A DNA stretch of 64,000 nucleotides from Sanguibacter sp. HDW7. Lineage in GTDB: Bacteria; Actinomycetota; Actinomycetes; Actinomycetales; Cellulomonadaceae. Each line of letters opens with the position of its first letter. The stretch's first letter is position 1. Where the stretch lies: NCBI RefSeq assembly GCF_011300875.1, contig NZ_CP049862.1, positions 2,046,001-2,110,000 on the forward strand, in the 5' to 3' direction. A program made the position numbers and the translations under genes. Below, piece after piece: positions 45,773 to 54,351 of this stretch. Under the pieces are notes generated by a model, which searched no databases, had not been told where the DNA came from, and saw only the letters and a list, made by a program, of their open reading frames with translations.

Positions 45773-46522
45773 TCAGGACGGCGCGCCCGAACCCGCCGAC
45801 GCGAACCGCTCTCGCAGGTACTGCGCGTACCCGTGCGGCGCGCGACCCTCCAGCCGGCCCGACGTGAGGACGTCGACGACGTCCGACGCGACGATCCTCA
45901 CTGGCAGCGCACGCAGCCGCGCGACGAGCCCGACGTCCTCGTGCGCGACGACCGGCTCGAAGCCGCCCGCGGCGAGGTGCGCAGACAGGCGCAGGCCGAG
46001 GTTCGCGCCGTGGACGTGCCCGTTGGGCCGCCCGGGCACGCGCGTCGCGGCCCACGCGCGTGTGCGCTCGGGCCCGAGGTCCGCAGGGTCGGGACGGACG
46101 GTTCCGACGACGACGTCGGCCCCCGCGTCCGCGAGCCGCACGTGCTCGACGATCCAGTCGTGCCCAACGACGGAGTCCGCGTCCGTATGAAGCAGCCACA
46201 CCTCCTCGTCCGCGACGGCAGCCTCGCGGGCGAGCCGTGCGCGCACCGCCGCGACCCCCGCCTCGCGGGCGCGACCGACCGCGCACGCGTCGAGCTCGAC
46301 GACCGTGAGGTCGAGGCCCGCGCGCGCGGCGGCCTCCGCCGCGACCATGCCGGTCGCGTCGCGGCACGCGTCGAGGACGAGCGTCACCCGCGCGTCGAGG
46401 CCGTGCGCGCGGGCGTGCCCGACGGCAGCCGCGAGACCCTCGACGCACCGGCCGACGAGCCTCTCCTCTTCGTGGGCGGGCACGACGACCTCCGCGCGTC
46501 GCACGCGAGTCGTCGCCGTCAT
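45773..46522 (-). CDS. Family 2 glycosyltransferase
   Basis: The 249-aa GT-A enzyme opens with EVVVPAHEEERLVGRCVEGL and has a DxD-like metal site in LLHTDADSVVGHDW, then NGHVHGANLGLRLSAHLAAGGF and HEDVGLVARLRA, all typical of GT2. There is no membrane anchor. The ATG overlaps the stop of the deacetylase-methyltransferase gene by ATGA, so it is the third gene of an acyl-CoA dehydrogenase / PIG-L-MTase / GT2 operon. Acceptor and donor are unknown. Confidence 0.88.
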   Translation of the reverse strand: MTATTRVRRAEVVVPAHEEERLVGRCVEGLAAAVGHARAHGLDARVTLVLDACRDATGMVAAEAAARAGLDLTVVELDACAVGRAREAGVAAVRARLAREAAVADEEVWLLHTDADSVVGHDWIVEHVRLADAGADVVVGTVRPDPADLGPERTRAWAATRVPGRPNGHVHGANLGLRLSAHLAAGGFEPVVAHEDVGLVARLRALPVRIVASDVVDVLTSGRLEGRAPHGYAQYLRERFASAGSGAPS

Positions 46523-47880
46523 GTCAGCCCCTCGAGCGCCGCGACCGAGCGCGGGTCGCGGGCGAGCACGTCGAGGACGAAGTCCTCCTCGACATGCTCG
46601 ACGAGCCGCGGCAGGCCGAGCCCGCGCGCCAGGACGTCCCGCGCGTCGTCACCCGTGAGCGGGTACTCCGGCACGTCGTGGCGCCAGTGGCACGTGACGA
46701 CGCACCCCGCCGGGGCGAGCACGCCCAGGAGGCGGGTTGCAAGGCCCGCGAGGTCCGTGCGCGAGAGGTAGTAGCCCACCTCGGACACGACGACGGTGTC
46801 GAACGGCCCGTCCGGCAGCGCGTCGAGCGCCGAGCCGACCCGCACGTCGACCCTGTCGGCGAGGCCCGCGTCCGCGACGCGCTGCCGTGCCTGCTCGACG
46901 GCCCGCTCGGCGACGTCGAGCGCGACGACCTCCCGCGCCCGCGACGCAAGATCGACCGTGAGGTGCCCGAGCGAGCACCCGATCTCGAGGACCCGCCCGA
47001 GGTCCTCCCGCGGCAGGCTCGCGACCGTGAGCGCACGCTTGCGCCGCTCGTACCACCGCGTGCCGAGCCGCCACGGGTCCTCCCGACGGCCGTAGAGCTC
47101 CGTGAAGTACTCCGCGCCCAGCCGCTCGGGACGTTCGGCCACGCCCGGGACGGGCGTCACGACGAACGTCTCGACGTCCCGCACCGCGTGCCGCAGGAAC
47201 CGCGCGTGCAGCACCGGGGCGGCCCCGGTGGCGTCCGGCATCGTCTGTGACTCGTAGGTGCCGAGCGCCCGCACCTTCGCGACGACCTCCGCGTCCCGCA
47301 GGGTCAGCGCCCGGGCGCCGTCCGGCAGCCCGGCGTCCGGGTCGCCCCAGTGCCACAGCCACACCGGGTACTCCCACAGGTGCGCGCCGCGCTCCGCGGC
47401 GAGCTCGGCAGCAACCTCCCCGACGACCCGGTGGTCGTGGTGCCCGTCGCCGTGCCACGGCGCGACGACGAGCAGCCGCGCGCCGTCCGGCCCCGCGTCG
47501 AGGACGCGGGCGAGATCGGCACGCACCGCGGCGCGGTGCGCACCCGTCGCCGCGTCGGGGTGGTCGCGCACGTGGACCTGCGCGCCCGGGCACAAGACGT
47601 CGAGCGCCTCGCGGAGCTCGGCACGCCGCGTCGCGACGAGCTCGTCACGCTCGACGCCCGCGTGCGACGCCGCGCCGTCCGTCACGCACACGACCTCGAG
47701 CATCACCCCCGAGGCGCCGAGCCGCGCGAGCAGGCCGCCCGCCCCGAGAGTCTCGTCGTCCGCGTGCGCCGCGAGGACCACAACCCGGTCGACCGCCGGC
47801 AGCGCGAGCGCGGGCAGCGCCGCGAGCGCGCCATCCCACGCGCGCGCGTCCGTCCCGGGCTCGGCAGCGTCGAAGCTCAC
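46519..47880 (-). CDS. PIG-L family deacetylase fused to a class I SAM methyltransferase
   Basis: The 453-aa two-domain protein has an N-terminal PIG-L/LmbE domain (1-~230) with zinc-binding AHADDE (38-43) and WHGDGHHDHR, which removes N-acetyl from amino sugars in known members. The C-terminal Rossmann methyltransferase (~265-420) has motif I VLEIGCSLGHLT and VVALDVAERAVEQARQR. Its GTG start (47880) overlaps the acyl-CoA dehydrogenase stop by GTGA; a GTG one codon earlier is also possible. The fusion suggests sequential deacetylation and methylation of one glycan. Confidence 0.88.
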   Translation of the reverse strand: MSFDAAEPGTDARAWDGALAALPALALPAVDRVVVLAAHADDETLGAGGLLARLGASGVMLEVVCVTDGAASHAGVERDELVATRRAELREALDVLCPGAQVHVRDHPDAATGAHRAAVRADLARVLDAGPDGARLLVVAPWHGDGHHDHRVVGEVAAELAAERGAHLWEYPVWLWHWGDPDAGLPDGARALTLRDAEVVAKVRALGTYESQTMPDATGAAPVLHARFLRHAVRDVETFVVTPVPGVAERPERLGAEYFTELYGRREDPWRLGTRWYERRKRALTVASLPREDLGRVLEIGCSLGHLTVDLASRAREVVALDVAERAVEQARQRVADAGLADRVDVRVGSALDALPDGPFDTVVVSEVGYYLSRTDLAGLATRLLGVLAPAGCVVTCHWRHDVPEYPLTGDDARDVLARGLGLPRLVEHVEEDFVLDVLARDPRSVAALEGLT

Positions 47881-48992
47881 CACGACGGCCCCGTCGCGAG
47901 GTTCTTGCGGCCGAGCGACACGAGGTCCCGCTCCGCATGGTGCTGACGCACGTAGATCTCGAGGTCCACGACGCGCTTCGCGTGAGCGGCGTCGAGCGCG
48001 AGCGGAGCAGGGCCGAGCGCGTGCGCTGCGGTCCGCAGCACGCGCTCGCACGTGCGGGCGACGACGGCCCGCACGCGCGCGGTCGTCACGGGCGTCGGAC
48101 GTCCCACCGCCACCTCGCGCGCCGCGTCACCGAGCACGGCCCGCGCCGCGTGGAGGTGCTCGTCGACGTCCCCCAGGTGCATGAGCAGGAGCTCGGCCTC
48201 CGACCGGCGCTCCACCTGCTCCCGCAGCGTGCGCGCGAGCCCGACCGCGCCGCCGTACCAGCACGCCGCGACGCCTGCGCCACCCCACGCGAAGCCGGGA
48301 CGCTCGAGGTACCAGCCAGGTTCCCCGACCGCGACCGCCGGGACCGCCGTGAGCTCGAGGCCCGTGCTCGGGATCTCCGTGAGGCCGCGCGCCACCCACT
48401 CCTCGGCCGCCGCACCGACGCCCGGGTGCCGCAGGTCGACCGCGTACAGCTGACGTTCCCCCGCTGCGTCACGCGCCGTGACGAGAGCCGCGTCGAGCCG
48501 GTCCGCGAGCGAGCACCACGGCTTCGTCCCGTCGAGCAGCACGACGCGACCGTCGTCCGAGGCTTGCGCCGCGAGCGTCGCCGCCGGTCCCTCCGCCGCG
48601 AACACGCCCCACGACGCCCGCGCGCCGTCCGCCACGACGTCGTCCGGGGCGAGCCCCGCCTGCGCGAGGATCGCGAGCGCGTCGAGGTGCGGCTCGATCG
48701 CCCGCGCGAGCCCGAGGTCGCGCGACGCGACCGTCGCGAGCAGCTCCCACACGGCCACCGTCCCGTCACCGCCCGGGCGCAGCGTCGCGGGCAGCATCGC
48801 CGCGACCGCGAGCGCCCCGTCGACGTCGCCCACGTCGGCAAGCAGCTCCAGGGCCCTGTCGCGCGCGTCGCGCGGGCCCTCGGCACCGAGCGGGACGACG
48901 TCCCAGACCTGCCCGACCTCGCCGTCCTGCAGCGCGCCGCCCTGCGCCACGCCGTCCTGCACCGGGCCCGCCGGCACCGTCGAACCTGCCAT
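47877..48992 (-). CDS. Acyl-CoA dehydrogenase-like flavoprotein
   Basis: The 371-aa protein follows the acyl-CoA dehydrogenase plan: N-terminal helices, a beta domain (WGVFAAEGPA ... VVLLDGTKPWCSLADRLDAALVTA) and a C-terminal helix bundle with RPGFAWGGAGVAACWYGGAVGLAR and YVRQHHAERDLVSLG. It is a degenerate member; I could not assign the catalytic base. Being first in an operon with PIG-L, methyltransferase and glycosyltransferase genes, it may act on a nonstandard substrate rather than in beta-oxidation. AAGGAGGG before ATG 48992 fixes the start. Confidence 0.82.
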   Translation of the reverse strand: MAGSTVPAGPVQDGVAQGGALQDGEVGQVWDVVPLGAEGPRDARDRALELLADVGDVDGALAVAAMLPATLRPGGDGTVAVWELLATVASRDLGLARAIEPHLDALAILAQAGLAPDDVVADGARASWGVFAAEGPAATLAAQASDDGRVVLLDGTKPWCSLADRLDAALVTARDAAGERQLYAVDLRHPGVGAAAEEWVARGLTEIPSTGLELTAVPAVAVGEPGWYLERPGFAWGGAGVAACWYGGAVGLARTLREQVERRSEAELLLMHLGDVDEHLHAARAVLGDAAREVAVGRPTPVTTARVRAVVARTCERVLRTAAHALGPAPLALDAAHAKRVVDLEIYVRQHHAERDLVSLGRKNLATGPSW

Positions 48993-49155
48993 CGATCCCT
49001 CCTTCGTCGTCGGACGTGGACCGATGATTACCCGCGACGACCTACCGCGCGACCCGGGTGCCACTGTCTACCCGCCAGATGCGCTCCGCCGACGCACGGC
49101 GCACGATGGAGGGACGGGCCGCGAAGGCCACCGGACACGACGGAAGGACGAACCC

Positions 49156-49491
49156 ATGGGCTCGAAGCTGACGTTCCTCGCGGGTGCTGCGGTCGGGTAC
49201 GTGCTCGGCAGCCGGGCGGGCCGCGCCCGCTACGAGGAGATCAAGGCCAAGGCGCGCGCCGTGCTCGACGACGACCGCGTCCAGGACGTCGTCGAGACCG
49301 CCAAGGAGCGCGCCGCCGAGGCGGCAGGCGCCGCGGGCGCCGCCGTCCGCGCGAAGGTGGGCGAGGTCGCCGGCGACGCCGGCACGGCGCTCAAGGACAA
49401 GGTCACGCACGCGCTCCACCGCGACGACGACGGTCACACGCCGCCGCCCACGATGAGCACTCCCCCGGTGGCGCCGACCAGCGGACCGTGA
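49156..49491 (+). CDS. YtxH-domain small protein
   Basis: The 111-aa protein has an N-terminal hydrophobic segment (LTFLAGAAVGYVLGSRAGR) followed by an Ala/Lys/Glu-rich helix (EIKAKARAVLDDDRVQDVVETAKERAAEAAG), the YtxH pattern, and a proline-rich end. YtxH proteins are general-stress-associated with unknown biochemistry. GGAAGGA precedes ATG 49156. It diverges from the acyl-CoA dehydrogenase operon. Confidence 0.78.
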   Translation: MGSKLTFLAGAAVGYVLGSRAGRARYEEIKAKARAVLDDDRVQDVVETAKERAAEAAGAAGAAVRAKVGEVAGDAGTALKDKVTHALHRDDDGHTPPPTMSTPPVAPTSGP

Positions 49492-49535
49492 TGGCGTAGA
49501 AGATCCTGCAGGTGAACCCGAGAGAAGGAGGCACC

Positions 49536-50084
49536 ATGTCACACCTCACCGGCAAGAAGATCGCGTTCGTCGCCACGAACGGCTTCGAGGACTCCGAGCT
49601 CATGAGCCCGTGGGAGGCCGTCACCGGGCACGGCGCGTCCGCCCACCTCATCGCCCCCGAGACGGGCACGCTCACCGGCAAGAACGGCCACGAGCACCCC
49701 GTGGACCGCACGACGGGCGAGTCGTCGTCCGACGACTACGACGCGCTCGTCCTGCCCGGCGGCGTCGTCAACGCCGACCACCTGCGTCTCGACGAGGCGG
49801 CCGTCGCGCTCGCCCGCGCATTCTTCGCGGCAGGCAAGCCCGTCGGTGTCATCTGCCACGGCGCGTGGCTGCTCGTCGAGGCCGACGTCGTCCGCGGACG
49901 CACCCTCACGTCCTACCCGAGCCTGCGCACCGACCTGCGCAACGCGGGCGCGGAGTGGGTCGACGAGGAGGTCGTCGTTGACCAGGGTCTCGTCTCGAGC
50001 CGCACGCCCGACGACCTGCCGGCGTTCAACGACAAGCTCGTCGAGGAGATCGGCGAGGGCGTCCACGCCGGACAGCACGCCTGA
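49536..50084 (+). CDS. DJ-1/PfpI family protein (type 1 glutamine amidotransferase-like)
   Basis: The 182-aa protein has KKIAFVATNGFEDSELMSPWEAV (conserved Glu), YDALVLPGGVVNADHLR and the nucleophile elbow VGVICHGAWLLVEAD with Cys and His. The family includes PfpI/YhbO proteins linked to protein or DNA deglycation and stress protection; the exact activity is debated. AGAAGGAGG gives ATG 49536. It lies 44 bp after the YtxH gene in the same direction. Confidence 0.9.
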   Translation: MSHLTGKKIAFVATNGFEDSELMSPWEAVTGHGASAHLIAPETGTLTGKNGHEHPVDRTTGESSSDDYDALVLPGGVVNADHLRLDEAAVALARAFFAAGKPVGVICHGAWLLVEADVVRGRTLTSYPSLRTDLRNAGAEWVDEEVVVDQGLVSSRTPDDLPAFNDKLVEEIGEGVHAGQHA

Positions 50085-50085
50085 C

Positions 50086-50135
50086 GCACGCACGTCGAGG
50101 GGCCCGGGACCCTGGAGTTCCGGGCCTCTCGTGCG
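50086..50135. terminator. Bidirectional hairpin between PfpI and SDR genes
   Basis: Core arms GGCCCGG (50101-50107) and CCGGGCC (50120-50126) extend outward with mismatches (CGCACG/GTGCG, GAGG/CTCTC). The flanking genes converge. Confidence 0.6.
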
Positions 50136-50138
50136 CGC

Positions 50139-51002
50139 TCAGAACACGGGCTTGCCGCCCGTGACTCCGAGCACCGTCCCGGAGACGTAGCTCGCGTCGC
50201 GCGGTGACGCGAGGTAGACGAACGCCGGTGCGCACTCCGCGGGCTGCCCCGCACGTCCGAGCGGCGTGTCGAGACCGAACTGCTCGATCTTCTCGTTCGG
50301 CTGCGTGGCCGGCTGCAGCGGCGTCCAGATGGGCCCAGGCGCGACCGCGTTCACACGGATGCCCCGCGGGCCGAGCTCGGCCGCGAGGTTGACCGTGAGG
50401 TTGTTGATCGCCGCCTTCGTCGACGCGTAGTCGAGCAGGGCGTTCGACGGCTGGTACGCCTGGATCGACGAGACGTTGATGATGCTCGACCCGCTACCCA
50501 GGTGCGGCAGAGCAGCCTGCACGAGCCACACGAGCGCGTAGAGGTTCGTGCGCATCACCCGGTCGAGGTCGTCCGTCGTCACGTCCGCGACCGAGTCGCG
50601 CCGCGCCATCTGATAGCCGGCGTTGTTGACAAGGATGTCGAGGCCGCCAAGCCCCTCGACCGCGCGCTCGACGGTCTGCCAGCACACGTCCTCCTGAGTG
50701 AGGTCGCCCGGGACGAGCACGCACGTGCGCTGCACCCGCTCGACCCACCGAGCCGTCTCCTCCGCGTCCTCCTGCTCCTCGGGCAGGTAGGAGATCGCGA
50801 CGTCAGCGCCCTCACGCGCATACGCGATCGCGACCGCCCGCCCGATGCCGGAGTCGCCGCCCGTGATGAGCGCGCGCATCCCGTCGAGGCGTCCGTGCCC
50901 CGTGTACGTCGTCTCCCCGTGGTCCGGCTGCGGCTCCATGGGCTCCGTGAGGCCCGGCGGCTCCTGCTGCTGCGCGGGGAAGGCCTGGTTCTCCTCGGAC
51001 AT
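50139..51002 (-). CDS. Short-chain dehydrogenase, general-stress-protein type (YdaD/YhxC-like)
   Basis: The 287-aa SDR has a polar N-terminal extension (MSEENQAFPAQQQEPPG), cofactor motif TGGDSGIGRA, NNAGYQ, catalytic Ser in INVSSIQAYQ and Tyr/Lys in YASTKAA, then VNAVAPGPIWTPL. The long hydrophilic leader and the YLPEEQEDAEETARWVE stretch are typical of the stress-induced SDR group. The substrate is unknown. GGGAGCACGAC precedes ATG 51002. Confidence 0.9.
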   Translation of the reverse strand: MSEENQAFPAQQQEPPGLTEPMEPQPDHGETTYTGHGRLDGMRALITGGDSGIGRAVAIAYAREGADVAISYLPEEQEDAEETARWVERVQRTCVLVPGDLTQEDVCWQTVERAVEGLGGLDILVNNAGYQMARRDSVADVTTDDLDRVMRTNLYALVWLVQAALPHLGSGSSIINVSSIQAYQPSNALLDYASTKAAINNLTVNLAAELGPRGIRVNAVAPGPIWTPLQPATQPNEKIEQFGLDTPLGRAGQPAECAPAFVYLASPRDASYVSGTVLGVTGGKPVF

Positions 51003-51186
51003 GTCGTGCTCCCGTCGTCGTCAGGCGGAGCGCGTGCCGGGACGGCACACGCCGTCCTCACCACGCTAGGCCCGCGTCGCCGCAGACGCATCCGGCCGCG
51101 TCAGCGCGCTCTGCTCGGCGCGCCCCGGTGGCGGGCAGGCGCCGGACGTGCCCACGATGGGACGACCCACTCACCCGGAGGTCGGC

Positions 51187-51453
51187 ATGCCACGCTCGAA
51201 GACACCCCAGCTCAAGGACCCTGAGCTCTACGAGAAGCTCGTGGACGACGGCGCGTCCAAGGAGAAGGCCGCCCGCATCTCCAACGCTGCCGCGCGCGAC
51301 GGACGTTCGAGCGTGGGCCGTCGTGGCGGCGCCGCCGAGAACTACGAGGAGCGCACCGTGCCCGAGCTGCGGGCCCGCGCCAAGGAGCTCGGCCTCAGCG
51401 GTTACTCCCACATGCGCAAGGCCGAGCTCGTCGACCTGCTGCGCGAGCACTGA
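51187..51453 (+). CDS. Small protein with DUF7218-like and Rho-N (SAP-like) segments
   Basis: The 88-aa protein has an N-terminal KTPQLKDPELYEKLVDDGASKEKAARISNAAAR and a C-terminal Rho termination factor N-terminal-type helical motif (TVPELRARAKELGLSGYSHMRKAELVDLLREH), likely to bind nucleic acid. CGGAGG before ATG 51187 fixes the start. The stop is 1 nt before the topoisomerase IB start, so both are cotranscribed. Confidence 0.85.
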   Translation: MPRSKTPQLKDPELYEKLVDDGASKEKAARISNAAARDGRSSVGRRGGAAENYEERTVPELRARAKELGLSGYSHMRKAELVDLLREH

Positions 51454-51454
51454 C

Positions 51455-52423
51455 GTGACGCGGCTCGTCCGCGCCGACCTGCGCGCCCCAGGCTGGGGCC
51501 GTCGAGGCGCCGGCACGGGCTTCTTCTACAACGACGACGAAGGCGCCCGGATCTCCGACCCGGACGTCACCGCGCGCCTCGACGCGCTCGCGATCCCGCC
51601 CGCGTGGACCGACGTGTGGATCGCGCCCGACCCCCGCAGCCACGTGCTCGTCACGGGCGTCGACGGCGCCGGACGGCGCCAGTACATCTACCACCCGGCG
51701 TGGATCGAGGCGCACGACGCGGAGAAGTTCGCGCGGCTGCCCGACCTCGCGGCGTCGCTCCCCCGCGCCCGGCGGCACGTGCGGCGCGACCTCGGCGCCG
51801 AGCCGGCGAGCCGCGAGCGCGCGCTCGCCGTCGGGTTCCGGCTCGTCGACACGGTCGGCATCCGTGTCGGCGACGCACGGCACACCGTCGTCACTGGCCA
51901 TCGCGGGCTCACGACGCTCGACGTCCGCCACGCGAGCGTCGACGCCGACACCGTGACCCTCGACTTTCCCGGCAAGAGCGGCATGCACTGGCACGTGAGC
52001 GCCACCGACCACGACCTCGCCGTCGCGGTGCGCTCCCTCCAGCGCGACAGGTCCGCCCGGGCGCGCCTCGTCGCCTACCGCGACGGCCACCGCTGGCGAC
52101 CGCTGCGCGCCGTCGAGCTCAACGCGTACGTCCGGGAGGTCACCGGCACCGACGCGACGACGAAGGACCTGCGCACCCTCCTCGGCTCGGCGACCGCCGC
52201 GCACGAGCTCGCGCTCGCGGGGCCTCTCGAGGACCCGCGGGACCAGGAGCAGACGATCCGCGACGCGGTGCGGCTCACCGCCGACGTCCTCGGCAACACG
52301 CCGGCCGTCGCCCGGGCTTCGTACGTCGACCCGCTCGTCCTCGACGCGTACCGGCGCGGCGACGTTGCCGACGCGCACCGCGAGATCGCCGCCGCCTACC
52401 TCGACCTCGTCAGGCGACGCTAG
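51455..52423 (+). CDS. DNA topoisomerase IB (poxvirus-like type)
   Basis: The 322-aa protein has an N-terminal beta domain with GFFYNDDEGARISDPDV...ALAIPPAWTDVWIAPDP and GRRQYIYHPAWIEA, and a catalytic domain with ALAVGFRLVDTVGIRVG (catalytic Arg region), GLTTLDVRHASVD, FPGKSGMHWHV (catalytic Lys), and the nucleophilic Tyr290 in RASYVDPLVLDAY. It relaxes supercoils by 3'-phosphotyrosyl nicking. The GTG start at 51455 lies 1 nt after the Rho-N gene. No LigD or Ku gene is adjacent. Confidence 0.92.
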   Translation: MTRLVRADLRAPGWGRRGAGTGFFYNDDEGARISDPDVTARLDALAIPPAWTDVWIAPDPRSHVLVTGVDGAGRRQYIYHPAWIEAHDAEKFARLPDLAASLPRARRHVRRDLGAEPASRERALAVGFRLVDTVGIRVGDARHTVVTGHRGLTTLDVRHASVDADTVTLDFPGKSGMHWHVSATDHDLAVAVRSLQRDRSARARLVAYRDGHRWRPLRAVELNAYVREVTGTDATTKDLRTLLGSATAAHELALAGPLEDPRDQEQTIRDAVRLTADVLGNTPAVARASYVDPLVLDAYRRGDVADAHREIAAAYLDLVRRR

Positions 52424-52568
52424 TCGAGGTCCTCGCCCGCGAGCGCACGCGCCGCTCGCCGCGCCCGGGCACGATGCGCAGGCCGCAGCCGTCGTCGCCG
52501 CCGGGTGCCTCCACCCGCCGCACCCGCGCTGGCGCGCCTACCGTGGGAACCGGACGAGGAGGTCAGCC

Positions 52569-53168
52569 ATGGGTGAGGTCACGTGCGACGTCACGGTGTC
52601 GCTCGACGGGTACGTCGCGGGTCCCGACCAGACGCGCGAGCAACCGCTCGGCGCGGGCGGCGAGCTGCTCCACCGGTGGATGTTCGACTTCGCCGACGAG
52701 CACGCACCAGAGATCGCGAGGATCACGCAGGCCGAGGCGTTCATCATGGGCCGGAACATGTTCGGGCCCGTCCGCGGGCCGTGGAGCGAGGACTGGGACG
52801 GCTGGTGGGGTCCCGAGCCGCCGTACCACGCGCCGACGTTCGTCCTCACCCACCACCCGCGCGCGCCGCAGCCCATGGAGGGCGGCACGACCTTCTACTT
52901 CGTCACGGACGGTCCGCTCGCGGCGCTCGCGCTCGCGCGCGAGGCCGCCGGTCACGGGGACGTCGCGATCTGCGGCGGCGCGTCGACGATCGACCAGTAC
53001 CTCGCGCTCGACGCGATCGACGAGCTGCGCCTCCACGTCTCCCCGATGACGCTCGGCGGCGGTGCCAAGCTCTTCGCGGGCGTGCGCCCCGGCTTCACGC
53101 TCGTGCCGACGGCGGCACGCGCGTCGGACGCCGTCACGTTCACCACCTACCGGCGCCGGCCGGACTAA
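52569..53168 (+). CDS. Dihydrofolate-reductase-fold (RibD C-terminal) family protein
   Basis: The 199-aa protein has VTCDVTVSLDGYVAGPDQT at the N-terminus, EAFIMGRNMFGP and HGDVAICGGASTIDQYLALDAIDELRLHVSPMTLGGGAKLF, the pattern of the RibD-C/DHFR-like group found widely in actinobacteria. It is unlikely to be the folate enzyme; the substrate is unknown. GAGGAGG before ATG 52569. Confidence 0.88.
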   Translation: MGEVTCDVTVSLDGYVAGPDQTREQPLGAGGELLHRWMFDFADEHAPEIARITQAEAFIMGRNMFGPVRGPWSEDWDGWWGPEPPYHAPTFVLTHHPRAPQPMEGGTTFYFVTDGPLAALALAREAAGHGDVAICGGASTIDQYLALDAIDELRLHVSPMTLGGGAKLFAGVRPGFTLVPTAARASDAVTFTTYRRRPD

Positions 53169-53175
53169 GGGGCGT

Positions 53176-53196
53176 GGTAGCGCTACCGTTGCCTTT
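53176..53196 (+). promoter_or_regulatory. Operator palindrome overlapping a leaderless -10
   Basis: GGTAGCGCTACC (53176-53187) is a perfect 12-bp palindrome. TACCGT (53184-53189) overlaps its right end and lies exactly 7 nt before ATG 53197. This suggests leaderless transcription repressed by a regulator bound at the -10. Confidence 0.6.
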
Positions 53197-54192
53197 ATGA
53201 CCGCACCTCTCTCCCACGTCCGCTGGGGCATCATCGGCGTCGGTGACGTCACCGAGCGCAAGTCGGGTCCCGGCTTCCAGAAGGCGGAGCGGTCCTCGCT
53301 CGTCGCCGTCATGCGCCGCGACGGCGCGAAGGCCGCCGACTACGCAGCGCGGCACGGGGTGCCGCGCTGGTACGACGACGCCGACGCGCTCATCAACGAC
53401 CCCGAGGTCGACGCTGTCTACATCGCCACTCCCCCGGGCTCGCACGCCGACTACGCGATCCGTGTCGCCGCGGCCGGCAAGCCCGTCTACGTCGAGAAGC
53501 CCATGGCGCGGACGGCCGACGAGTGCCGCGCGATGATCGACGCGGCCGACGCCGCGGGCGTCCCGCTGTTCGTCGCCTACTACCGGCGGGCCATGCCGCG
53601 CTTCAAGGTCGTCGAGGACCTCGTGCGCTCGGGCGAGCTCGGCGAGATCCGCTCCGTGAGCGTCCGCAACTCCTCCCCCGGCGAGGCGTGGGAGCCGGGC
53701 CATCAGCCGTGGCGCGTCCAGCCGGAGATCTCCGGCGGCGGCCTGTTCGTCGACCTCGGCTCGCACGCGCTCGACTGGCTCGACCACGTGCTCGGCCCGG
53801 TCGAGGAGGTCCACGGCATCGCGACGAACGTCACCGGTGCGTCTGCCGCGGAGGACCACGTCGTCGCGACGTTCCGCTGGGCGTCCGGAGCCGTCGGCAC
53901 GGGTACGTGGGCGTACGACGACGCCGAGCGCACCGACGAGATCGCCCTGCACGGCACGAAGGGCTCCGTGCGCTTCCCGTGCTTCGGCGAGGCTCCGATC
54001 CGCGTGCGCGTCGGTGGCGTCGACCGCGAGATCGAGGCCGCGTACCCCGAGCACGTGCAGCAGCCGCTCATCCAGCTCATCGTCGACGAGCTCACGGGCC
54101 ACGGCGGTCCGGCACCAAGCACGGGCCGGACCGCGCTACGCACGGGCGAGGTCATCGACGCGGTGCTCGCCGGGTACCGCGCTCAGGCCTGA
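53197..54192 (+). CDS. Gfo/Idh/MocA-family oxidoreductase
   Basis: The 331-aa NAD(P)-dependent oxidoreductase has Rossmann start WGIIGVGDVTERKSGPGFQ, AVYIATPPGSHADYA, VYVEKPMARTADEC (family Glu-Lys-Pro) and GGGLFVDLGSHALDWLDHVLG. It is distinct from the 483-aa paralogue at 26489-27940. No sugar genes are adjacent, so the substrate is open. Confidence 0.9.
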   Translation: MTAPLSHVRWGIIGVGDVTERKSGPGFQKAERSSLVAVMRRDGAKAADYAARHGVPRWYDDADALINDPEVDAVYIATPPGSHADYAIRVAAAGKPVYVEKPMARTADECRAMIDAADAAGVPLFVAYYRRAMPRFKVVEDLVRSGELGEIRSVSVRNSSPGEAWEPGHQPWRVQPEISGGGLFVDLGSHALDWLDHVLGPVEEVHGIATNVTGASAAEDHVVATFRWASGAVGTGTWAYDDAERTDEIALHGTKGSVRFPCFGEAPIRVRVGGVDREIEAAYPEHVQQPLIQLIVDELTGHGGPAPSTGRTALRTGEVIDAVLAGYRAQA

Positions 54193-54205
54193 CCAGACGA
54201 CCTAT

Positions 54206-54248
54206 CGATAGCCGATCCGCACGCCTCACGCGTACAGATCGGCTATCG
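54206..54248. terminator. Hairpin 1 between Gfo/Idh and ppdK
   Basis: CGATAGCCGATC (54206-54217) pairs with GATCGGCTATCG (54237-54248); an inner ACGC/GCGT pair shortens the loop. It begins 13 nt after the Gfo/Idh stop. Confidence 0.75.
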
Positions 54249-54287
54249 GACGCCCGAACCCGCGCCGCCCCGCGCACGCCGACGTGC

Positions 54288-54330
54288 CGATAGCCGATCC
54301 GTGCACCTCTGGTGCACGGATCGGCTATCG
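54288..54330. terminator. Hairpin 2, 20-bp perfect stem, before ppdK 3' end
   Basis: Bases 54288-54307 and 54311-54330 are exact reverse complements with loop TCT. The outer 13 bp repeat the stem of hairpin 1 (CGATAGCCGATCC). It lies 21 nt past the ppdK stop on the minus strand. Confidence 0.85.
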
Positions 54331-54351
54331 AGCCACTCGGGACGAGCCAGG

